From Planctomycetota bacterium (GTDB taxonomy: Bacteria > Planctomycetota > Phycisphaerae > WQYP01 > JAJZKY01): a stretch of 5,306 bases of DNA. Below are positions 1 to 5,306 of this stretch, one piece after another. A program made the position numbers and the translations under genes. The stretch covers positions 1-5,306 of the forward strand of contig JAJZKY010000389.1 in NCBI GenBank assembly GCA_021803885.1, given 5' to 3'. Each line of letters begins with the position of its first letter. The first letter of the stretch is position 1. The notes beneath the pieces were generated by a model, which was given only the letters and a program-made list of their open reading frames with translations, did not search any database and was not told the origin of the DNA.

Positions 1-105
1 CGGCATCGCATTCTCACAACCTTCAGCGCCGAGGCTCAGGGCATGACCAGTGATAAAATTATTGACCGGCTGCTGCTGGAACTTCCTGGCGCGACGCCGG
101 CCTGA
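1..105 (+). CDS. MoxR-family AAA+ ATPase, C-terminal end (partial)
   Basis: Only the last 34 codons are present; the gene enters from the left edge in frame 1 and stops at TGA 103-105. The peptide begins RHRILTTFSAEAQGM and continues with an amphipathic helix ending in DRLLLEL. This matches the end of the lid domain of MoxR-family ATPases, where an R-H-R-I block, an F-x-A-E-A block and a final helix are typical. MoxR proteins are soluble AAA+ ATPases proposed to act as chaperones that remodel or metal-load VWA-domain partners, usually encoded next to them. The neighbours fit: a DUF58 gene and two VWA-like membrane genes follow on the same strand. The Walker A and B motifs lie outside the window, so the assignment rests on this short tail plus context. 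I am fairly sure of the family but cannot name the subfamily. Confidence 0.85.
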   Translation, partial: RHRILTTFSAEAQGMTSDKIIDRLLLELPGATPA

Positions 106-109
106 CACC

Positions 110-151
110 GGTATTCCGCCAGGCGGCCCGCATTCCGGCACCGGGAATATC
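110..151 (+). repeat. Imperfect inverted repeat in the MoxR-DUF58 gap
   Basis: GGTATTCC (110-117) can pair with GGAATATC (144-151) over eight positions, one of them a G-U pair, around a 26-base GC-rich loop. The loop itself contains a GCC-A-GGC palindrome (118-124), and the hexamer CACCGG occurs at 106-111 and again at 139-144. The 3' arm ends directly before the AGGGGA ribosome-binding-like site at 152-157, so a fold here could affect access to it or protect the transcript between cistrons. No run of T follows, which argues against a Rho-independent terminator. The long loop makes the stem only moderately convincing, and chance is possible. Confidence 0.3.
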
Positions 152-157
152 AGGGGA
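152..157 (+). promoter_or_regulatory. Shine-Dalgarno-like AGGGGA, spaced for the mini-ORF rather than the DUF58 gene
   Basis: AGGGGA is the strongest ribosome-binding-like match in the gap. It lies 6 bases before the ATG at 164, which is good spacing, but 20 bases before the DUF58 ATG at 178, which is too far for direct use. It is only 1 base from the ATG at 159. A weaker GGAA at 166-169 lies 8 bases before ATG 178 and could serve that start directly. Confidence 0.45.
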
Positions 158-163
158 TATGAC

Positions 164-181
164 ATGGAATCCAAGCAATGA
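164..181 (+). CDS. Possible five-codon leader mini-ORF (MESKQ) overlapping the DUF58 start
   Basis: ATG at 164-166 opens a five-codon frame, MESKQ, that ends in TGA at 179-181. That stop overlaps the DUF58 start codon at 178-180 as ATGA, the classic arrangement for termination-reinitiation coupling. AGGGGA at 152-157 is ideally spaced for this ATG, while the DUF58 ATG has only a weak site of its own. The likely role, if real, is to deliver ribosomes to the DUF58 start rather than to make a functional peptide. So short an ORF can easily arise by chance, and a direct weak start at 178 is the simpler alternative. Confidence 0.3.
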   Translation: MESKQ

Positions 182-1122
182 CCACCACACCCGTCAACAC
201 CCCAGTCGCGCCGGCCGGAATTACGCCATGGGCCTTGTTGGATCCACGGGCCTTATCCAGACTCAGCCGGCTGGATATGGTAGCGCGGCAGGTTATGGAT
301 GGGTACGTGCAGGGGCTGCACAAATCCCGGCATATCGACTACGCCATTGATTTTGCCCAGAATCGACCCTACGTGCCCGGTGATGACGTTAAGCGCATCG
401 ACTGGCGGCAACTGGCGAAATCCGACCGCTACTACATCAAACAGTATGAAGTCACCACCAACATGCGGGTCTTTATTATGATGGATTGCAGCGGCTCGAT
501 GGCCTATCAGGGCTCTGCGGCGCTGTCTAAATATCGTTATGGCCAATTCCTGGCGGCCAGCCTTGCTTATCTGACGCTGCATCAGCAGGATGCGGTAGGC
601 CTGATTACAGCGGATCATGCAATAAAAGATTTCATCCCGGCGCGCTCCACGCCCGCGCATCTCATGAATATCATCAGCACTCTGGAAGCCCGGCGGGCCG
701 GCGGTGAATCCAGCCTCTCGGCCCTGCTGCACCAGATGGCCGAGCAGATTACTCATCGCGGACTGGTGATCATTATCAGTGATTTTTTGGAAAATCCTGA
801 GGCCCTCGTGGGCGCGCTGCATCATTTTCGCCATCGCCGGCATGAAGTGCTGATGTTGCATATCATGGCCGACGAGGAACTGAATTTTCCATTCCGTAAA
901 TGGACCTTATTTGAGAATATGGAATTGCCCCCGCAGCGTCTGCGTCTGGATCCGGCGCTGATGCGGCGGCAATATCTGGAAAACGTCCGCACGCACCTTA
1001 CCCGGCTGCGGCGCACGGCGGCGGAATTAAATATCAGTTACAGCCTCTTTGCTACTTCCGCGCCATTTGACGCCGCACTATCTCTATATCTGGCCAATCG
1101 GATGCGGGGCCATCGATCATGA
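178..1122 (+). CDS. DUF58 domain protein (VWA-like, soluble)
   Basis: This 314-residue protein is a short DUF58 member of the kind encoded next to MoxR ATPases. The family signature is clear: RPYVPGDD (about 63-70), RIDW (73-76) and KSDRYY (81-86), followed by a hydrophobic strand and the metal-site motif D103-C-S105-G-S107. A second strand ends in the acidic S201-D202. The threonine usual in the second metal loop seems replaced by serine (S178, in GES-S-L), so metal binding may be altered. I see no signal peptide or membrane span, so it probably acts in the cytoplasm or at the inner membrane surface. The role is inferred: partner or substrate of the MoxR ATPase, working with the two membrane VWA proteins that follow. 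ATG 178 is the first possible start after the in-frame stop at 160-162, and the N-terminal LLDPRALSRLSRLD block is where such proteins normally begin. The function of DUF58 itself is not established. Confidence 0.93.
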   Translation: MTTTPVNTPVAPAGITPWALLDPRALSRLSRLDMVARQVMDGYVQGLHKSRHIDYAIDFAQNRPYVPGDDVKRIDWRQLAKSDRYYIKQYEVTTNMRVFIMMDCSGSMAYQGSAALSKYRYGQFLAASLAYLTLHQQDAVGLITADHAIKDFIPARSTPAHLMNIISTLEARRAGGESSLSALLHQMAEQITHRGLVIIISDFLENPEALVGALHHFRHRRHEVLMLHIMADEELNFPFRKWTLFENMELPPQRLRLDPALMRRQYLENVRTHLTRLRRTAAELNISYSLFATSAPFDAALSLYLANRMRGHRS

Positions 1123-1126
1123 GGAG
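1122..1126 (+). promoter_or_regulatory. Ribosome-binding site AGGAG that decides the BatA-like start
   Basis: AGGAG overlaps the DUF58 stop codon (TGA 1120-1122). It lies only 2 bases before the TTG at 1129 but 11 bases before the GTG at 1138. Two bases is too close for initiation, while 11 is slightly long but usable, so the site favours GTG 1138. The overlap with the upstream stop suggests translational coupling. Confidence 0.6.
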
Positions 1127-1137
1127 ATTTGCCCACC

Positions 1138-3372
1138 GTGTTTGAAATACCACTGTTGCTGACCGGATTGGCGGCCGTCGGCATTCCGATTGCCATTCAC
1201 CTGATGCACCGGCGGAAAACCACGCCGATCCAATGGGGCGCGATGATGTTTCTTCAGGAAAGCGACGTACTGAAGAAGAAACGACGGCACATTGATCATT
1301 GGTTACTGCTGCTATTGCGTATGGCCTTGCTGGTGCTGCTGGTGCTGCTGTTGGCCTGGCCGATTTTGCCTGCTGGCGCGGTAAAACAATTCACAGCCGG
1401 CGGAGCGTCGGATGTAGTTATCGTGCTGGATCATTCCATTTCCACCGGCATGATGGACGGTCGGCGAACAGTTTTCGCCCATGAAATCGCCGTGGCCAAT
1501 CGTATTGCCGGAACTTTAAGCGGGGAAGACACGCTGGCCATTGTTATCGCTGGACACAGGCCTTACAGCCTGACCACGTTTCCCATTCCTGTTTCCAATT
1601 ACACGGCGGTACAGAGCAAACTGCTGTCCCGGCTCCAGCAGTTGCCCATGGGTATGGCCGGAGCCTCCATTGCGGAGGCGATTGCGGAAGCCCGGAGGGT
1701 GGCACGACGCGGCGCGTTGATGAATAAAATTATTTTTGTGGTTTCCGATCAGCGAACGGTTTCCTGGCAACCCGGACGAAACGCATTATGGAAGGCCGCC
1801 TATGGGGGCGCTATGACCGTACCTGATCTGGCTGTGTTTAATGTGCCGGTTATACCGCATGGCAGCGAGTCTGACATCGCCATCGGCCCATTACATCTGC
1901 AACCCGCTTTTCCAATTGCGGGTCAACGGGTCAAAGTCCTCTTCAATGTCAGCAATTCCGGTCCCTTGCCGGTAGCGCACATTCCCATGGACCTGATTTA
2001 TGACGGCACGCCCATGGGGCACATTGTCATTCCACGTTTACAACCCGGACGCAGTACAACAGGCATCATGCACTTGCGGGTTCCCGCGGCGGGTTCGCAC
2101 TGGATCATGGTGCGCACGGATATTCAGGATGCTTTAGCCGCTGATAATCAGTCCACCGCAGTGGTACAGGTATGGAAATATATACCCGTATTAATCATCG
2201 ACAGTCAGCTGGGCACAGTCGGTGATTGTCACGCCAGCCGCTTCCTTAAAACCGCGTTGCGGCCATCCACGTCCCCAAGCCTGGGTTTGGCCCAACCCAC
2301 GGTCATGAGCGTCAATGCCGCGCAATCGGCGGATTTTAATAAATATCAGGTCGTGATTGTCAATGATCCGCCTACACTACCGATGCACTTAATTTCCCGG
2401 CTCCACGCGTTTGCCCGCTCCGGTAAAGGTGTCTGGTTTATTTTTGGCCACCATGCCAGCAAGATGTTGGTTAATAATCTTCTCCCCCGGGGCGGATTTG
2501 ACATCGGGACTTCAGGCCCGGTGGTATCCGCAGGGAAACGTCATCCCATCATTGTGCTCCACGATGCGCATAGTTCCATGCTGCGACCATTGCGTGAATT
2601 AAACCGCAATGCCATTGTTGCTGTAACTTTACTGAAGTGGCACCAATTCACACCCGTTAAGGCACTGGAAAAAGTATTGCTGGCCACTTCCGCCGGCGCT
2701 CCGCTGATGTTATCAGAACCGGTGGGAAATTCCGGTGGTCAAGTGGTGATCTGGACTACCGGCGCCGCCGGCCATTGGAATGATTGGCCGCTGCAAGCCG
2801 GAAGTTTTCTACCGCTGGTCAATCAGACGGTTTATGAATTAGCTATGGGAGGACAACGCCTTATTACCCGTCCATATTTAAATCCCGGCACGGCCATTGT
2901 ATGGACCGGCTTGGACACGCCGGCCATTGCCGCAGCGTCCATTCTGGACCCACACGGCATTATCCATTCCGTAACGCCGCAACTCATTACCGGAGGGCAA
3001 TATCTTATTACCTGGAACCATACGGGATTACCGGGGCTTTATACGTTGTCCTTTCGCCCCGCGGGCAGCCGGGCTAAAGTTTATTTCAATGTCAATATTG
3101 ACCGGGCACAATTAAATCCAAGTTTATTGTCCGCGACGGATCTACAATGGCTGATCAGCCACCATTACCTCCGCAAACAAATTAAGGTAGACCAGATTGC
3201 CGCCACCCTTGGTACAGTAAACCATACTCTGAGCCTCTGGCCGATCCTGGCCATGCTGCTGTTGCTGCTGCTGGTTATTGAAGCCCTGCAGTGCCGAAAA
3301 ATGGCCAGGTTGGCGCGGGCGGAAGATTTGGCGGTTACGGAACTTACGTCCCTGAGTCTGTTGGAACATTAA
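1138..3372 (+). CDS. BatA-like membrane protein with VWA, beta-sandwich and amidotransferase-like domains
   Basis: From GTG 1138 the product has 744 residues; an upstream TTG at 1129 would add three, but its ribosome-binding spacing is poor. The first 80 residues are a BatA N-terminal module: a hydrophobic helix (2-22), the conserved HLMHRRK (21-27) and QWGAMMFL (32-39) blocks, then a leucine-rich membrane helix (about 54-77). A VWA-like domain follows, with D98-H-S-I-S102 on the first strand and S193-D194 on a later one; the second metal loop has serine (S167 in AGAS) rather than threonine. Residues about 236-335 look like a beta-sandwich (VSNSGPLPV, ADNQSTAVVQV). From about 338 to 560 a class I glutamine-amidotransferase-like fold is suggested by VLIIDSQ, KYQVVIVND and KGVWFIFG, without an obvious catalytic cysteine at the elbow. 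A C-terminal membrane helix spans about 698-717. It is probably anchored in the inner membrane and acts with the MoxR/DUF58 pair. The domain limits are estimates and the process served is unknown. Confidence 0.9.
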   Translation: MFEIPLLLTGLAAVGIPIAIHLMHRRKTTPIQWGAMMFLQESDVLKKKRRHIDHWLLLLLRMALLVLLVLLLAWPILPAGAVKQFTAGGASDVVIVLDHSISTGMMDGRRTVFAHEIAVANRIAGTLSGEDTLAIVIAGHRPYSLTTFPIPVSNYTAVQSKLLSRLQQLPMGMAGASIAEAIAEARRVARRGALMNKIIFVVSDQRTVSWQPGRNALWKAAYGGAMTVPDLAVFNVPVIPHGSESDIAIGPLHLQPAFPIAGQRVKVLFNVSNSGPLPVAHIPMDLIYDGTPMGHIVIPRLQPGRSTTGIMHLRVPAAGSHWIMVRTDIQDALAADNQSTAVVQVWKYIPVLIIDSQLGTVGDCHASRFLKTALRPSTSPSLGLAQPTVMSVNAAQSADFNKYQVVIVNDPPTLPMHLISRLHAFARSGKGVWFIFGHHASKMLVNNLLPRGGFDIGTSGPVVSAGKRHPIIVLHDAHSSMLRPLRELNRNAIVAVTLLKWHQFTPVKALEKVLLATSAGAPLMLSEPVGNSGGQVVIWTTGAAGHWNDWPLQAGSFLPLVNQTVYELAMGGQRLITRPYLNPGTAIVWTGLDTPAIAAASILDPHGIIHSVTPQLITGGQYLITWNHTGLPGLYTLSFRPAGSRAKVYFNVNIDRAQLNPSLLSATDLQWLISHHYLRKQIKVDQIAATLGTVNHTLSLWPILAMLLLLLLVIEALQCRKMARLARAEDLAVTELTSLSLLEH

Positions 3373-3374
3373 AG

Positions 3375-3380
3375 AAGGAA
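3375..3380 (+). promoter_or_regulatory. Ribosome-binding site AAGGAA for the second VWA gene
   Basis: The site lies inside the 15-base gap after the BatA-like stop (TAA 3370-3372), with the AAGGA core 8 bases before GTG 3388. The stop is in the same frame as the next gene, so no start further upstream is possible. This settles GTG 3388 as the start and explains a non-ATG initiation. Confidence 0.7.
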
Positions 3381-3387
3381 ACCGACC

Positions 3388-5306
3388 GTGGTCCCAACAT
3401 CCACACCCTATCACTCCGGACCCTCGCAGATACTGCTGCACCCGGTGCTGCCGCTGTGGCTGCTGGTTATATTTGGTATAGCAACGTTAAGTTTGCTGGT
3501 GTATCTCTATGCCCAACAGCGCGATCTGGCGCCACGGCGTACAATTATCTATCTGACGGTTCTGCGGGCAGCATTGTGGTTACTGCTGATGGGGATGCTG
3601 TTGGATCCCGCAGTACAATGGACACGGACACAAACCTCACCCGGTCAACTCTGGCTGGTGCTGGATCATAGTAAATCCATGGGCGTACATGATGTACAAG
3701 GTGGTCGCCGCTATGCTTTGCGCTGGGCGTGCGCTCTGGGACTGGTCCCCGGTTATGACGACGTACTGGATCGGGATCTGGCACAGCTGACAGCGTTGAT
3801 GCAGCAATTGCGTGTGTGGCGCGATCAAGAAAAACAATTTATCGCGGCTTCCACCGTACAGGAACAAAGACAACACCGGCAAAGCCTCGCCGCGTTGTGG
3901 GCCTGGCGAAAACGACTTGAGACACTCGTAGCGGGCCTGCGACAACACGCCACGGCCGCACCGGTAGCGGATCAACTGCGGCATGCCGGACAATTGGTGC
4001 GCCAGGCCCTGGAGCACACGGGAACTGGTACTTCTATCGGCCCGGCTGCCGCCGCATATTTAGCTGCGAATGTACAATTGCAGGACGCCCTGCGATCTTT
4101 ACAGAAAGCCGCCCGCAGAGCGGATGGCGCTTATCTCGCTGCGCATCAAACCGATGTGGCTTTGACCGCCGCATTAAAGCATGTGGAGCGTCAAACCCAT
4201 GCCCAACTGGCGGTGGCGATTCTCACACGAAAGAGCCGGGCCGGGAAACCTTCCTTCCGCCGGCTCATGCGACGCGATGATGTACATATCGTCAGTTTTG
4301 CGGGGTCTGCTTACACCACTGCTTTTCCAGCTTATACCGATCCAGCGCCGGTACTGAAAAACGCGCTGAATCCAACTGGAGAGAGCACCAATATCAGCCG
4401 GGCCTTGCTGGCCACGGCTTCCCGTATTGAACGTGGGCGACGGGCCGAGGTGCTGCTGGTATCGGACGGACGGCAAAACGTCGGTTCGAATCCCGCGGAA
4501 ATCGCCCGCCTGCTGGCATTGCACCATGTGCACACCTTCACACTGTGCATAGGGTCCGATCGCGCCCCACCGGGCGCGTCCATTGATGCCATCAACGCGC
4601 CGCAATGGATCTACAAACATCAATATCTCAAGGCCTCCGCCATTATTCATCTGCGTTCCCTGACCAACAAACCGGTAACTGTGGAACTGATACGACAAGG
4701 CCATATTGAAGCGCGGCGTGTGCTTATGACACATCGCGCCAATGCTTATAAGTCCGCGCACTTCAAAAATCTGCCGCCGGGGCCGGGGGTTTACGCCTAC
4801 AGCATCAAAGTGCTCCCGACCATCACCATGCGCCACGCCGTGCAAAGAACCTTCCGTGTCACGGTGCGGCGGGATAAATTGCAGGTGCTGTTTATTGACA
4901 GTCAACCCGGTTGGAATTACCAGTACCTGGTCAACTATTTCTCACGCAGCCGTCGCGTACACTTACAGGCGGTGCTTCTGCATCCGGCGGTTATTGCGGG
5001 CATTACGCCGCCGCCGCCGGTTGTCGCTTCCCCCAACAACCCCGGTTATCTGGCCCAGCGTCTTCCGAAAAGTCGCCAGGCCTGGGAAGCTTTTGATGTT
5101 ATTATCCTTGGTGACATTCCCGCCAGCACGCTTTCGCCCGTAGCACAACAGGGCATCACCTATGCCGTACAAACCAAGGGGGCGGCGCTGGTGATCATGG
5201 CAGGCCGTGAATTTATGCCGCAGGATTGGGCTACCGCCCCGTTGGGAAAACTTTTCCCCATCCATTTTAATTCACTCTGGCCTCCGGCATTGCTGCGCCA
5301 GCAGAA
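3388..5306 (+). CDS. Large membrane VWA-like protein with a split VWA domain (partial, open at right edge)
   Basis: The frame runs from GTG 3388 to the right edge with no stop, giving 639 residues and an unfinished codon. Two membrane helices (about 20-41 and 54-72) precede LWLVLDHSKSMGV, whose D93-H-S95-K-S97 is the first VWA metal-site motif. The rest of the VWA fold only resumes near residue 298, with HIVSFAG, then GESTNI (T334) and VLLVSDG (D360). About 195 residues between are helix-rich, with many Gln, Ala, Arg and Leu. A beta-sandwich-like stretch follows (about 395-495), then an amidotransferase-like domain from about 497: VLFIDSQPGWNYQYL, a proline-rich loop near 540-550, FDVIILGDIP and GAALVIMAGRE. 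No catalytic cysteine is seen at the usual place. The layout parallels the preceding BatA-like gene, suggesting paralogy. Related planctomycete proteins, as I recall, carry a similar LADALGL-type start to the insert. It probably sits in the inner membrane with the other cluster products. Confidence 0.88.
   Translation, partial: MVPTSTPYHSGPSQILLHPVLPLWLLVIFGIATLSLLVYLYAQQRDLAPRRTIIYLTVLRAALWLLLMGMLLDPAVQWTRTQTSPGQLWLVLDHSKSMGVHDVQGGRRYALRWACALGLVPGYDDVLDRDLAQLTALMQQLRVWRDQEKQFIAASTVQEQRQHRQSLAALWAWRKRLETLVAGLRQHATAAPVADQLRHAGQLVRQALEHTGTGTSIGPAAAAYLAANVQLQDALRSLQKAARRADGAYLAAHQTDVALTAALKHVERQTHAQLAVAILTRKSRAGKPSFRRLMRRDDVHIVSFAGSAYTTAFPAYTDPAPVLKNALNPTGESTNISRALLATASRIERGRRAEVLLVSDGRQNVGSNPAEIARLLALHHVHTFTLCIGSDRAPPGASIDAINAPQWIYKHQYLKASAIIHLRSLTNKPVTVELIRQGHIEARRVLMTHRANAYKSAHFKNLPPGPGVYAYSIKVLPTITMRHAVQRTFRVTVRRDKLQVLFIDSQPGWNYQYLVNYFSRSRRVHLQAVLLHPAVIAGITPPPPVVASPNNPGYLAQRLPKSRQAWEAFDVIILGDIPASTLSPVAQQGITYAVQTKGAALVIMAGREFMPQDWATAPLGKLFPIHFNSLWPPALLRQQ

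Noticed and set aside
110..151. Rho-independent terminator after the MoxR gene
   Set aside because: The stem is imperfect with a 26-base loop and no T-run follows; the tight same-strand layout favours continued transcription.
159..350. A 63-codon + strand ORF beginning at ATG 159 and overlapping the DUF58 start
   Set aside because: It is out of frame with the DUF58 gene, shows no recognisable motif, and its ATG is only 1 base from the AGGGGA site.
253..861. A 202-codon minus-strand ORF opposite the DUF58 gene
   Set aside because: It lies wholly inside a well-recognised coding region and its translation shows no family motif; it is a shadow of GC-biased codons.
1318..1356. CTG/GCTG-rich runs here and near 3254-3274 that look like a trinucleotide repeat
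   Set aside because: They encode leucine-rich membrane helices with mixed leucine codons, so the repetition follows from the protein rather than from a repeat element.
3291..3671. A 126-codon + strand ORF bridging the BatA-like and last genes
   Set aside because: It overlaps the ends of two real genes in another frame and reads as low-complexity Gly/Ala/Thr/Ser sequence.
4174..4905. A 243-codon minus-strand ORF opposite the last gene
   Set aside because: The + strand frame here has clear VWA and amidotransferase-like motifs and stays open for over 1900 bases; the minus frame has no recognisable domain.
4742..5143. A 133-codon + strand ORF within the last gene
   Set aside because: It is a frame-shifted shadow, rich in Arg, Cys and Pro, inside the real reading frame.
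1..5306. A new defence, mobile or secretion system
   Set aside because: No nuclease, toxin, transposase, integrase, repeat array or secretion component is visible; every long ORF fits the known MoxR / DUF58 / VWA arrangement.

Overview
The window is one gene cluster read entirely on the + strand: the 3' tip of a MoxR-family AAA+ ATPase gene, a DUF58 gene, a BatA-type VWA membrane protein gene, and a second, larger membrane VWA-like gene that is still open at the right edge. This is the widespread MoxR / DUF58 / VWA membrane-protein arrangement. I infer a Gram-negative-type bacterium, most likely of the Planctomycetota/PVC group. The reasons are the large BatA-like and VWA/glutamine-amidotransferase-like membrane proteins placed in tandem after a short DUF58 protein, and the phrase 'GDDVKRIDWRQLAKSDRYYIKQYE', given here only as its conserved blocks RPYVPGDD, RIDW and KSDRYY. 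The taxonomy comes from remembered family resemblance, not from a search.

Layout. Positions 1-105 encode the last 34 residues of the MoxR-type ATPase. Positions 106-177 are the only sizeable gap; they hold an imperfect inverted repeat, a strong Shine-Dalgarno-like AGGGGA, and a five-codon mini-ORF whose stop overlaps the next start as ATGA. Positions 178-1122 encode a 314-residue DUF58 protein without membrane segments. Positions 1138-3372 (GTG start preferred over an upstream TTG) encode a 744-residue BatA-like protein with two N-terminal and one C-terminal membrane segments. Positions 3388-5306 encode at least 639 residues of a second membrane VWA-like protein whose VWA fold appears split by a long helical insert. 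The gaps after genes 2 and 3 are only 15 bases each, so these genes are almost certainly cotranscribed.

How the genes may work together. MoxR ATPases are thought to act as chaperone-like remodellers of VWA/MIDAS-containing partners. Here three consecutive partners each carry a D-x-S-x-S metal-site motif: one predicted soluble (DUF58) and two membrane-anchored, with periplasm- or cytoplasm-facing VWA, beta-sandwich and amidotransferase-like domains. The specific client or process is not known, and nothing in the window shows it. I see no RNA genes, mobile elements, CRISPR arrays or toxin/defence modules. The overall system is a known type; the unusual points are the leader mini-ORF, the split VWA domain, and the uneven conservation of the metal-site residues.
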